From positions 806,001-870,000 of the forward strand of contig NZ_CP137850.1 of assembly GCF_033546915.1 (NCBI RefSeq): 64,000 nt of DNA. Reading direction: 5' to 3'. Shown in pieces: positions 33,378 through 43,997 of this stretch. The stretch's first letter is position 1. Each line of letters begins with the position of its first letter. The DNA comes from Mycoplasmopsis verecunda. GTDB lineage: Bacteria; Bacillota_I; Bacilli_A; Mycoplasmatales; Metamycoplasmataceae. The position numbers and the translations under genes were made by a program. The notes under the pieces are model-generated. The model searched no databases. It had not been told where the DNA came from and saw only the letters and a list, made by a program, of their open reading frames with translations.

Positions 33378-35413
33378 TATTTACCTCCTGCTATCATTAC
33401 AGGATCTGTTTCCTTGATGCATTGAATATATAGTTCAGCAGCATTCTGATATATTTTTCATCTATCATCTGCTGATTTAAAATTGAATATTTTTTCAATA
33501 AATTCTCTAAGCTCTTTTAATTGTGGAAGCTTTATTGTTATTCGAACATCCTTTAATACTTCATCTTCATTATAAACATAATCTGAATATAAATCAAATT
33601 CAACTTTCTCAATATATGAGTTATCGGAATTAGAAACTAAATTCTTTTTGTAGTCTCTTGTATAAATATAAAAGTAGTTATATGTATGATAGAATGGATA
33701 CCTAAATTCAATATCTGCTTGCACATGTAAATCAAAAATGTTGTTTCTCATCATTTTTTCTTTTTTGCTTGAAAAGTAAGATATTAATGCAACTGATACA
33801 TCATTATCCATTTTTTTATTTTTTAATTTTTCAATAAACATTTCATAAGTAAAATGTTTAAATGCTATTACTACTTGGTTTGTGAAATCTGTTTCATGTC
33901 ATAAACGTTTCGGATTTTCTGATAAATCTATTGTTTCATCATTATAGAAAATATCTTCTGCATACATTTTATCTTTAAATTTTGTAATATATCAATTATC
34001 TGAGTAATATGACATTGTTCTATAATTAGGAACACCAAAACCTATTTTTACTTTTGCTCCATTACTGTGTTTTGAACCGTTATCAGTCTCTCATGTTTTC
34101 CCTGCGCTTGCTACTAGTAATGCTGATGCTTCAGTGTTTGATAGAGATTTTGATTTATTTGATTGCAATAATGATAATAAACCAGTTATCATTGGAGCAG
34201 ACATACTTGTTCCTTGAAAATCTCTTAAATATTCAACAAACGCTTTATTCGGTGCAAAATTTGCTGTTTTATTAAATACATCCATTCTTTTATGGTCTTT
34301 TATATTTTTGTCATCATTTATGTATGAATCTCCATATGCACTAATTAATGGTAATGTTTCTGATTCTAAACCATGTGAGCTGAATGCAGAGGCTTTATTT
34401 TCATATGTTACTGAACCGACAAATATTATGTTTCCATAGTCCTTATAATCAATATATTTATTAAATGCATTTTTTACTTTATCTAAAAACGCACCTTTTT
34501 TTGTATACAATTCTCATATTATTCCGAAATTATCATATACAAAATGATCTATATCAGATTTTTGAAACATATCAGCTTCATAATCCGAGATAAAGTATCT
34601 ATATCAATCTTTAGGATATCCAATAAAATCTTCTAATAACATTTCATCATTTCCCGCTGAAATAACAAAAATCATGTCATCTTCTATAATATACTTATGA
34701 AAAATTCTGCTAAATCTTGAAAAAACTTCTTCCAAAACAGATTCATTTGTATTAATTTTTTTTATGAAATTAATAGCTCGAAATAAATCAAACACAAAAT
34801 CCTCATATGCATTATTTTCCATATCCTCAACTTCATATTCACTAAACATTAATGGTAATAGAACTTCAGAAAATAATCCGAGACTTAAATTAACAATTTT
34901 TACATTGTTTTCTTTCATATATTCAATAGATTCTACTAATTTATCTAAATTATCTTTCGTATGATCCTTATAGTTTAGTGCAGCAAAATATATATTAGCA
35001 TTAGGATTTATACCCATATCTGTTCCAATAATTGATGCAACAGAAGCTGCATGATAATCTTTTTTGAAGTAATTTTTTTGCATTTTATTAAAAGTAAAAT
35101 TAGGATTTTTAGACATTAATAAGTTTTCATCAATATCATTTACTTCAATAATTCCAACTTTATCACTATCAGATTTTTCTGATTTATATGTGATATTTTC
35201 TTGTTCATCTATACCTAATCGATGATAATATGCTTTATACATATTAGTCAATTCATTGTACAAATTTTCATCCATTGATAAATTTGAATTTTTATTTAAT
35301 TTAATTGTAGTAGATACGTTGCTTGCGGCAGCCACCATTGGTGTGGTTAAAGCAATTGGTGGCATAACACCTATTGCAGTGAATAAAAATTTCTTTTTTA
35401 ATTTGTTTTTCAT
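33377..35413 (-). CDS. Subtilisin-like (S8) surface serine protease, variant catalytic site
   Basis: A 678-residue exported protease. A signal peptide (KKKFLFTAIGVMPPIALTT, cleavage near AAAS) has no lipobox Cys. S8 motifs: KIVNLSLG (173-180), oxyanion Asn in FVISAGND (Asn255) and catalytic Ser in FQGTSMSAPMITGLLSL (Ser403). The His is probably His121 in DYHAASVASIIGTD, in place of HGTHVAG. Where the catalytic Asp-Ser/Thr-Gly should be, the protein reads VGIIEVNDID, giving Glu90. The domain is followed by about 250 residues of unknown type. Subtilases of this kind act as surface peptidases in several mycoplasmas. Whether the Glu variant is active is unsure. Confidence 0.85.
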
Positions 35414-35491
35414 TTTATTTACCTCGTTTTTATTTTTATTTATATATAAAAATTATATTAATTTTTATTTTGATTTTTGCAATATGCTATC

Positions 35492-35506
35492 AAAATGTGG
35501 AACAAA
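35492..35506. promoter_or_regulatory. TTTGTTCCACATTTT motif upstream of the subtilase gene
   Basis: The 15-mer lies 79 nt before the start codon (read TTTGTTCCACATTTT on the minus strand), with a second partial copy TTTGTTCCAGATTT directly before it. Same motif as at 14822-14836 and 62556-62570. Confidence 0.45.
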
Positions 35507-35513
35507 TCTGGAA

Positions 35514-35538
35514 CAAAAAATTCGTCGCAAGGACGAAT
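35514..35538 (-). terminator. Terminator after the secA / cysteine-rich gene unit
   Basis: Minus strand ATTCGTC-CTTGC-GACGAAT followed by TTTTT. Confidence 0.85.
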
Positions 35539-35550
35539 CTTTCTTTTTTA

Positions 35551-36300
35551 CTATAATCTGTTTTTGAATTCTACAAAGTAATCAACATAGTCAAGAGCAA
35601 CTTTGTGTAATGTGTAGCATTCACATTCTTTTGTATCTACTGCTACATTTTCGACTGTGCATTCTGCTTCTTTTGAAGGACATGTTCCATCACAAACTTC
35701 TTCTTTTGTGTCGCATGATTCTCCACACATCTCTTCTTTCGGGCATTTTTCGTTGCAAGCTTCTTCTTGAGCTAATTTTTGTTGATAAGCAAGAATTGCA
35801 CATTGTGATTTCTTAGCATCAACATGTCTTTTAACTGTATTAGCATTTTCATTTGCTTTACAGTTACCACCACAACATGCTCCACCAATTGGTTCCATAA
35901 CATTTTCTTCTCTTGTTTCCATAGATAAGAATTCATCATGATTATCTTCAACAACTTTTTCTACAACATCTTCCATTTCTTTTGTTCCTAGATAATCTTG
36001 CACCATTTCTTCTTCTTTTTCTTCTTCACAACCACATTTATTATCACAATTACATGTACATTCTTCTTTGTTTTCACATGTACAACTTGTTTCACATTGT
36101 GCTTTACATTCTATTTTTTCGATTAATTCATCAATGTTAATTGGTTCATTTTGTTTGATTTTTTCAATAATTACATCCTCTGAGACACTTTCGTGTACTG
36201 GGACTTGGTTGAATAATTGAAATTCTTCTTCTGTTAAGCCTCATTGTCTAACGTGCTTACAGTTTCTGAAATTTCTTGAACATCTAAGACATCTTTTCAT
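35551..36300 (-). CDS. Cysteine-rich acidic protein, unknown function
   Basis: A 249-residue protein with 25 cysteines, extreme for a mycoplasma. The N terminus is a compact CxxCx6CxH module (MKRCLRCSRNFRNCKH) that could bind zinc. A second cluster (about residues 64-92) has seven-plus cysteines in CxC/Cx3C spacings amid Glu/Lys, a third is GGACCGGNC (about 138-146), and a fourth (about 175-230) repeats CxxxC units. There is no signal peptide or membrane segment, so it is likely cytosolic. It follows secA by 25 nt. Possible roles are metal storage or buffering, or a zinc adaptor; none is shown. I do not recognise a family. Confidence 0.8.
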
Positions 36301-36325
36301 TATTTCTCCATTCTAAATAACTCTA

Positions 36326-39145
36326 TTATTGAGTTACATATTTAATTATAAATTTTCTAGGTCTGCGAGCAAACCGTCTATTAGGATAAAGTACATTGGC
36401 ACGATTTATCTTGTGCTGATTATCCTTTTTTATGGAGTTTTCCATATATAAATTATATGTTTTTTCCATGTTTTTATTTACAAAATTATTTGATTTTAAA
36501 CTAGCTTCATCAAGAGATTTTACCGAGATATTATTATTAATATCTTGTTCTAAAAAGCTTGTTTCTTGGGATGCATTTTGCAATTCTATCTCTGCATCTT
36601 GCATTGCTTGTTGCATTGCTTGCATTTCTAATTCTTTTTCTTTTTCAATCTCTTCTAATCTACGTTTAATTGAATTATAAACATCAATTAATGTTTGTTC
36701 TTGCTCTTCTATTGAACGGAACGGATCCATCGGAATAGTTGATATAACTTGTTGGAATATAGGGTCTGATCTCATTTCTTTTGTAATCAATGATTTCATT
36801 CCGATTCTGTTTGAAAATATTCTTAATAAAACACCATATGCTATATCATCTACCATTGCATCGAAAGCTTTAGTCCCTTCTTCAGTGTAAATTTGATATG
36901 GATTCTTTTGTGAATATTGCACTAAATTAACATTTGAACGTAACTTATCCATTTTATTGATATGGTATTGTCATTTTTCATCAAGTGTTTGTAATATAGT
37001 ATTTTTTAATAATGTTAAAATTTCTGTTTCACTTGAGTTTTCAAAAGCATTTTCTTGTCATTGTTTATATACTGTTAAAACTATGTTAGCAATATATTCA
37101 GGTAAGTCACTTTCATGTACTTTTGATATTTCATGTAAGTCAAAATTAAATTTAATTAAACTTCCGATGTTCTCGTTTAAGAAAGTAACAAGTGCATTGT
37201 AATTATATGTATTATTATGTAATCTATATTCACCTCTACGTACAATACTTCTAGCTGCCGAAGCTATCATTCTTTGCACAATGAAAATAATATCTTTACT
37301 ATATAAAATTAAGTCACGTTGAGCATATATTAAATCACGTTGTTGTCTAATAACATCATCATAATTAAGGACTGATTTACGTGAATCATAATTAAATCCT
37401 TCAATTTTTTTCTGAGCATGATTGAAAGCGAAACGAAGCTGTTTATTTGTAACTTCTTTACCTTTAGAATCTGCATAAGCTTCTCTAAAGCTTTCGTAAT
37501 TTGCAAACCTTTGCATTAATTGGTCATCAATTGAAACATAAAACTTACTAATTCCGATATCACCTTGACGTCCAGAACGTCCTCTTAATTGGTTATCGAT
37601 TCTACGAGACTCAGCTTTATCTGTACCTAAAACATATAATCCACCGCGTTGCAATGCTTCGTCTGTTGGTTTTATGTCTGTTCCACGGCCGGCCATGTTG
37701 GTTGCTATCGTTACAGAACCAACTTCTCCAGCACGCGAAATAATTTCAGCTTCAGAAGCATTTTGCTTAGCATTAAGAACTGTGTGTGGAATTCCACGAT
37801 TAATTAGCATTTTGTGAACTATTTCAGAATCTTCAATTTGAGCGGTACCCACAAGCACTGGTTGACCTTTTTGATATAGTTCAACAATTTTTTCTACTAC
37901 AGCATTTCATTTGTCTTGAGCGGTAGCAAAAATTGAATCTGGTTCATCAATTCTAGCAATTGGCTTATTAGTTGGAACAACATTTACGCGCATATTGTAG
38001 ATATCAATGAATTCTTGTTCTTCAGTTTTTCCAGTTCCAGTCATTCCACATAATTTCTTGAACATTCTGAAGAAGTTTTGATAAGTAATGGTTGCTAGAG
38101 TCTTAGTTTCTGGTTCGATTTCAACCATTTCTTTAGCTTGAATAGCTTGTTGTAACCCTTCTGAATAACTACGTCCATCCATAATACGTCCAGTGAAAGC
38201 ATCAACTAATTCAATTTTTCCTTCACGAACAATGTATTCAACATCAATTCTCATTATTTTGTGTGCTCTTAGAGCATTTTGCACTAAGTGAACTGTTTCA
38301 GAGTTTTCAATGTTGTAAAAATTAGGTGTGTGATAAAACTTATTAGCTTTTTCAATACCAGCATGAGTTAGAGTAACTGCTTTTGATTCTTCATCAATTA
38401 AGTAATCATTTTTATTTAAAGTTCTAACAAATTGGTCAGCTGCAAAATATGATGATGTATCTTCTGCATCTCCACCAGAAATAATTAAAGGAGTTTTAGC
38501 TTCATCAATTAAAATTGAATCGACCTCGTCAATTAAACAAAATTGCAATCCTCTTTGTACTTTTTCTGAACCATCTTTAACCATATTATCTCTAAGATAA
38601 TCAAATCCTAATTCAGAGTGCACAGAATAAGTAATATCTGCTGCATATGCTTTTCTTTTATCAAATGGATTCATTTGAGCTTTATTAATTCCAACTGTTA
38701 ATCCTAAGAAGTTAAATACTTGCCCCATTTCCAAGGCATCACGTTCTGATAGATACTCATTAACTGTTGAAACAATAGCTCCTTTTCCTAATAAAGCATT
38801 TAGATAAACTGGAGCAATAGAGGTAATAGTTTTTCCTTCTCCTGTTTTCATTTCAGCTACAGAACCCAAATCAAGAAGTAATCCACCTAGAATTTGAACA
38901 TCATAAGGACGTTTTCCTAGTATTCTTTTTGTCGCTTCTCTAGCTACTGCGAAGGCATCATTACGAATATCATTTAATGTATAACCTTTAGCTAATAAAT
39001 CTTTAAAGAATTGAGTTTTAGATTTCAATTCTTCATCAGTCATTTTTTCAACTATTGGTTCTAATTGATTTATTTTCTTTAAAGCTTTTTCAGCAATTCT
39101 CATTTCTGTTGTTTTAAAATCAAAAATCTTACTTAAGTTACTCAT
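36326..39145 (-). CDS. secA: Preprotein translocase ATPase SecA
   Basis: A 939-residue motor that drives proteins through SecYEG. Walker A is EMKTGEGKT, the DEAD-type Walker B CLIDEVDSILIDEA, and further motifs are GFDYLRDNM, FFRMFKKLCGMTGT, IATNMAGRGTDI and DNQLRGRSGRQGD. The C-terminal tail is long, coiled-coil and basic (RRFARRPRKFIIKYVTQ) and lacks the zinc-binding CxCx8CH tail found in many SecA proteins. A TATAAT box sits 9 nt before the start codon. The cysteine-rich gene follows in the same direction. Confidence 0.97.
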
Positions 39146-39154
39146 AGTTTTTAA

Positions 39155-39160
39155 ATTATA
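39155..39160 (-). promoter_or_regulatory. -10 box TATAAT near the secA start
   Basis: TATAAT 9 nt upstream of the ATG, giving a leader of only a few nucleotides if used. Confidence 0.5.
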
Positions 39161-39186
39161 CTTGCTTTTTTATTAAAAATAAAAAA

Positions 39187-39230
39187 GAATACTACAAAAA
39201 TAAGCTAGAAAATTAATTTTTGTAGTATTC
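39187..39230. promoter_or_regulatory. 14-bp perfect inverted repeat upstream of secA
   Basis: Arms GAATACTACAAAAA and TTTTTGTAGTATTC, loop 16 nt, in the 158-nt gap between divergent secA and the membrane-protein gene at 39304. On the minus strand it is followed by TTTTTTATTTTT, so it can act as a terminator or attenuator for a longer secA leader. It could instead be a protein-binding site. Confidence 0.6.
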
Positions 39231-39303
39231 AAATACATCATTATTCAAGTTATATAAATTAGCAAAAGTTTATAATTTAAATACTTATTCAAGAGGAATA
39301 TTT

Positions 39304-40071
39304 ATGAGAGACAAATCGACTATTTTACACAATAAAATTAAGCAATTAAAAATGCTTAATTGAGCTTTTGCGATATTTATAATTTGCTTTATTTATGTTG
39401 CTTCACTGTGACCAGTTGCTCAATTATCAAGCAATGAAAAAGCTAACTTATATGAAAATGAAACTCTATTTGTATTATTTATTTTATCAATGGTATGAAT
39501 TGGAATTTTATTTCCATATGCTATCTACATAATATATGAATCGTTTATGTATGTAGCTTTAAATAAATTTATTAAAAAGAATGAGCCGTTTAGATCCTTA
39601 TTAACTCGATGAGTAGATGTAAAACTAAATGACAGTGATATGAAAATCATTAACAAATATTTTATGGCTAATCAAGACGATTTTACATTTGATCAATATA
39701 TAAGAACTAATCAATATTTAAATATTAAGAATTGGAAACTCAAATTAGCAATTCGACTAATTTATAATTTACAAATAATAATTCTATTTCTATTTTTCGC
39801 TATAGCTTCTAGATATATGACTACAAAAGCGCCAAATAGTAGATTCAATACTATTTTTGTCGTACTCATTGGAATATTTATTGTTTTAATTGTCCTATCA
39901 TATAGTTTCAAAATCATAAATATATACATTTATTGTGCGCAATTTCATAATGAAAAAATCAAAACCTCAACTAATATATTTGTTGCTTTTTGCAAAAGAT
40001 TTCCTTTCACATTTTGAAAAGACAAGTTTTGATTCGCTTTTGAAGATGAAAAATTTGATAGTCCTAAATAA
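39304..40071 (+). CDS. Membrane protein, unknown function
   Basis: A 255-residue protein with four hydrophobic segments at about residues 19-37 (FAIFIICFIYVASLWPVA), 52-75, 150-168 and 180-202, separated by a polar central loop, ending EDEKFDSPK. No family recognised. AAGAGGAATATTT precedes the ATG. The stop codon lies inside the target duplication of an IS1634-type element inserted 16 nt downstream, so the coding sequence is intact but its original terminator is now 1.9 kb away. Confidence 0.75.
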
Positions 40072-40087
40072 GTGTTTACTACTTTCT
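40050..40087 (+). repeat. 38-bp target-site duplication, left copy
   Basis: Starts AAAATTTGATAGTCC, ends TACTACTTTCT; repeated exactly at 41957-41994 on the far side of the IS1634-type element. Confidence 0.92.
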
Positions 40088-41956
40088 CCTGAGTTTCCAA
40101 GTTACGGACTCAAAATATTGATTTTAGAAATTAAATAAGATTTCATATACCTTTGGTATATGGAATTTTTCATATCCCATAAATTATTCATTTTTTTACT
40201 TGTATTACTTGTATAATATGATAAAATAGGAGTATGGAAAGTAAATTTATAGTCATAAAACATAAAAGAAAAGACCATACATATATTTCGATAGCCACAT
40301 CAAATGGATATGGAAAAGGTTATAGTAATCAAATAGGATTAGGAAGATTGGAAAAATTACAAGAATTAAATTCAAATCCTATTAATGTAATTAAAAATTC
40401 AATAAAGAATTTATCAATAAGTGAATCAAAAGACAAAATTAAACAAGCAATTATGTTTGATTTAAATAGTTCAAAGTCTGAAACATATAATATTAATTAC
40501 GGAATTAATCTTCTTTATGATTTAATTGATAAATTTGAAATATTTAGTGCATTACCAAAAACAAGACATAAAGATTTAAACAGATTACTAAAGTACACAG
40601 TTTCATCAAGAATTTTGAATGCAGATAGCTTAATTTCTACATATAAAAATAAGTTTCAATACCAAAATACACCAGATTATAAAAAATCTAGTTATTACAC
40701 ATTGCTTGATATTTTGAACAACAATGAAAGCAAAATTCTTAAACAATTAAACGAAAAAATAACAAAGAATACATCTAGAAATATTGAATTAGTTTTTTAT
40801 GATTCTTCAACAGCTTATTTTGAAAGTTTTAGAAGAACAGGTTTGAGATATCCTGGTTATTCAAAAGATGGTAAATTTAAAGAAGATCAAGTTGTTATTG
40901 GTTTAGCAACAGATGAAAATGGGATTCCGATTCATTACAAATTATTTAAAGGTAATACAACAGATTCAAAAACATTTATTCCTTTTGTAATAGAAATGAG
41001 CAAAATTTATAACATAAAAAATGTAACAATAGTTGCTGACAAAGGAATGTCTGTAACTGCAAATTTAAGATTTTTAGAACAAAAAGGTATAGATTATGTT
41101 ATTTCATACAGATTAAAATCAGGTCCAAAAGATTTTAAAGAATATGTTTTAAACGAAACTGATTATATAGGAACTGAAGAATTTAAATATAAGGAACAAA
41201 CAGTAGCATCTTTATATAACAAAAAGAGACCTAATGGTCATCAGAGAAGAAAAATCATAACATATAGCAGGAAACGAGCTTTAAAAGATAAAGCTGATAG
41301 AGATATATTGATTAATAATTTCAATAAATTAAAAAATAAAGATGGTTATGTAGAAGGTTCAAAGTTATTAGGCCACAAAAAATATAGATTCTTTAAAAGA
41401 AATGGTGATGCACGATACGAATTAGATTTAATCAAGCTAAATGAAGATAAACAATTTGATGGATTTTATATTTATGAAACATCAAGAAGAGATTTATCAG
41501 CACAAGAGATAGTGGAAATTTATGCAAAGCAATGACAAATAGAAGAAAACTTTAGAACTTTAAAAAATTCACTTGAAGTTAGACCTATGTATGTATGAAC
41601 TGATGCACATATAAATGGACATTTCTTGTTATGTTTTATTTCATTAGTTATTTTCAAATATTTGCTGTATACAATAAATAAATCATTAAATGATTATGGT
41701 GTTATAGATAAATTTACAAATAAAAGAACAATAGAAGCGATAAAATCTGCACAAAAATTTGTAAAAGTTGTAGATGGTAATGTTGTAGACGAAATTTACA
41801 TAAAAAATAGTGAAAATAATTCATTAATACAAGATTTTGAACTAATAAAAACGATATTTAATAAATTTGTACAAGTAATTTAGAGCATGAAAAAACGAAC
41901 AAGTCTATACGGTAGAAATGTTCGTTTTTTATTCCGTTATAACTTGGAAACTTAGG
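40088..41956 (+). mobile_element. IS1634-family element, second copy (intact)
   Basis: 1869 bp, ends CCTGAGTTTCCAAGTT and AACTTGGAAACTTAGG. One complete transposase gene and an internal terminator (stem around CGAACA/TGTTCG with T6, 41888-41930) near the right end. The 38-bp direct repeats without differences suggest a recent insertion. Confidence 0.93.
40234..41883 (+). CDS. IS1634-family transposase
   Basis: A 549-residue DDE transposase of the IS1634 group (IS4-related). Visible elements: the N terminus VIKHKRKDHTYISIA, first Asp in LVFYDSSTAYFES, then GLATDENGIPIHYKLFKGN, second Asp in TIVADKGMSV, and the C-terminal Glu in the YAKQWQIEENFRTLKNS signature. Helical C terminus with VIDKFTNKRTIEAIKSA. 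The frame is whole with two or more TGA-Trp codons. It is probably active; the homologue at 26602-28251 shares the plan but is frameshifted. Confidence 0.93.
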
Positions 41957-41994
41957 AAAATTTGATAGTCCTAAATAAGTGTTTACTACTTTCT
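41957..41994 (+). repeat. 38-bp target-site duplication, right copy
   Basis: Identical to 40050-40087. Confidence 0.92.
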
Positions 41995-42014
41995 CTAAGG
42001 AATAAAAGTAAATT

Positions 42015-42044
42015 AAAAATGAGAACATAGCTGTCTCATTTTTT
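42015..42044 (+). terminator. Terminator displaced from the gene at 39304
   Basis: AATGAGA and TCTCATT arms followed by T-rich sequence; in the uninterrupted locus it would lie just after the membrane-protein gene. It may also serve hpt on the other strand. Confidence 0.6.
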
Positions 42045-42050
42045 CATTAT

Positions 42051-42626
42051 TTACTTAATAAAACTTTGATCAAATACTCCAATGTAAGGTAGGTTTCTTA
42101 ATTTTTCATCGTAATCTAAACCAAATCCCACAAGGAATTCATCAGGAACAATAAAACCATGATAATCTGCTTCGAAATCTACTTTACGATTATATGGTTT
42201 ATCCATTAAAGTAATAACTTTTAAGCTTTTTGGATGTCTATGTTGTAACATTGTACATACTTTTTGTAAAGTTATCCCACTATCAATAATATCTTCAACA
42301 ATTAAGACATCTTTTCCTTCAATATCATTTGCTAAATCCATTATGACTTTTACACTACCACTACTTGCATGTCCACCAGCATAAGTACTTACCGTCATAA
42401 AATCAAGTTTATGATCTACTTCAACATCTTTGATTAATTGTGCTAAAAAAGGTATTGAACCTTTTAATAATGCAACTATGATTAAATCTTGTGATTCCTT
42501 ATATGTTTCATTAACTCAATTAGCACAATCTAAAATCTTATCTTCAATAAATTCACGGTCAAATAATACCTTTTTTACCATTGGATGCATTTTAGTATTT
42601 TTCTTTTTGTTAAATATTTTAAGCAT
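42051..42626 (-). CDS. hpt: Hypoxanthine-guanine phosphoribosyltransferase
   Basis: A 191-residue purine salvage enzyme that joins hypoxanthine or guanine to PRPP. The PRPP-binding motif VLIVEDIIDSGITL (about 119-132), the flexible-loop region STYAGGHASSGSVKV and KPYNRKVDFEADYHGFIVPDEF (purine site, residues about 150-172) are present. The start chosen at 42626 overlaps the end of the kinase gene by 8 nt; an internal ATG (MHPMVKK) is also possible. Context: next to a deoxynucleoside kinase, both salvage functions. Confidence 0.95.
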
Positions 42627-43275
42627 GATTTTCTTTATACTCCTTGATTAATTTAACCGCTTTAGTAAAAACTTGTTCTTCAGTTAAATTATTAGTATCA
42701 ATAATAGCATATTTTATATTATATGCATCAGCTATCTTAATAAAGGCATCTTTATATACTTCGTATAATTCCTTAAAATAAGCTTTATTTGTCTCGTAGT
42801 TATCAATTTCGACTTTTCTACCACGCGCAAATAATCTTTTTGCAAAGTTTTCATATGTAACATCAAGGAAGATAACAAATTCCGGCAATTCCTTTTGCGA
42901 CACTAATGCTTTAAACAATGCATCATATGCTTTCATTACTTTTTTAGGTAAATTTTTCAAATTAACTAGAGCAAAAACATAATGTTCTGCACTAAAACGA
43001 TCTAAAAATAAGAAATCTTCTTTAGCATTTAATCCCATTTCATTAAATTTTGCTATTGCTTTATCAACATTAGCTAAGTGATTTTCTACTACATAAGCTT
43101 GAAATGATAAATCTAAATTAGGTCTCTTTTGATAAAATCAATCTAACATTGTAGTAAAAACCTCATCATTTTCTGAATATTCTTCTAATAGTATTGAGTT
43201 TGAGTAATGTTGAAGTAATTTAGTTGTTAATGTACTTTTTCCGCTACTTATCATTCCTGAAATTCCAATTATCAT
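42619..43275 (-). CDS. Deoxynucleoside kinase
   Basis: A 218-residue kinase of the deoxyadenosine/deoxyguanosine kinase family that phosphorylates imported deoxynucleosides. The P-loop GISGMISSGKST (4-15), the catalytic LLEEYSEND (E residue), LDRFSAEHYVFA (DRS-like motif) and the lid arginines in RLFARGRKVEI are visible. A GGAGGATAT ribosome site fixes the start. Overlaps hpt downstream, forming a two-gene salvage operon. Confidence 0.92.
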
Positions 43276-43445
43276 ATATCCTCCTGAATTATTATTTTGC
43301 TTATTATAAACCATTTTATTTACTGAATTTGAAAAAAGCAAATTAAGATATATTTTGATTATATTAATGAATTGCTTTTTGATACTAATATCACTATGAC
43401 ATAGGTAAATTAAATTGTTTGTGTAATAGGATTTTTTCTAATAAA

Positions 43446-43470
43446 TAAAAAAATTTAGCTATACGCTAAA
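43446..43470 (-). terminator. Terminator of greA
   Basis: AATTTAGC-GTATA-GCTAAATT then T-run; the stop codon of greA lies in the loop. Confidence 0.88.
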
Positions 43471-43956
43471 TTCCACACTATTAATTTGAATATTATATTT
43501 TGTAGCTGTATTTACTTCAACAACAGCTCCAACTTTTTGTCCTAGCATAGCAACCGCAAGAGGACTTTTGTTTGAAATTTTACCATCAAAAGGATCTGCA
43601 TCGTGAACACCCATGATTGTTACTCTTTTTCTTTCACCTGTTGCTTCTACTGTGAATTCAACAGTTGATCCGATTGTAACAACTTCTTGAGCTTGCTGTC
43701 TTTCATTTCCTTCGATTAAAACAGCATTATCAATAATTTGTTCTAATTCAGAAATACGGCCTTCAATAGCTCCTTGCTTGTCTCTGGCTGCATCATATTC
43801 AGCGTTTTCTGACAAGTCACCTTGTGCTCTAGCTTCTTTTAAGGCAGCTTGCACAGCTGGTCTTTCAACATTAATTAAATATTCATATTCTTTTTTGTAT
43901 TTATCTAATGTTTCTTGAGATAAATAAACTTTTCTTAATTGTTCATTATTTGACAT
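43459..43956 (-). CDS. greA: Transcription elongation factor GreA
   Basis: A 165-residue factor that rescues backtracked RNA polymerase by stimulating transcript cleavage. The N-terminal coiled coil holds the acidic tip motif ARAQGDLSENAEYDAARDKQ with the catalytic Asp/Glu pair. The C-terminal FKBP-like domain has SPLAVAMLGQKVGAVVEV. It has its own terminator whose stem overlaps the stop codon. Confidence 0.97.
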   Translation of the reverse strand: MSNNEQLRKVYLSQETLDKYKKEYEYLINVERPAVQAALKEARAQGDLSENAEYDAARDKQGAIEGRISELEQIIDNAVLIEGNERQQAQEVVTIGSTVEFTVEATGERKRVTIMGVHDADPFDGKISNKSPLAVAMLGQKVGAVVEVNTATKYNIQINSVEFSV

Positions 43957-43997
43957 AAAAATCCTCTTTTCAATTATTTATTATATTTTACCTTAAA

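Noticed and set aside
35551-36300. Cysteine-rich frame as a non-coding shadow
   Set aside because: It has an ATG just after secA, runs 249 codons to a stop followed at once by a terminator, and has ordered cysteine spacing; frames on the other strand are shorter and have no start signals.
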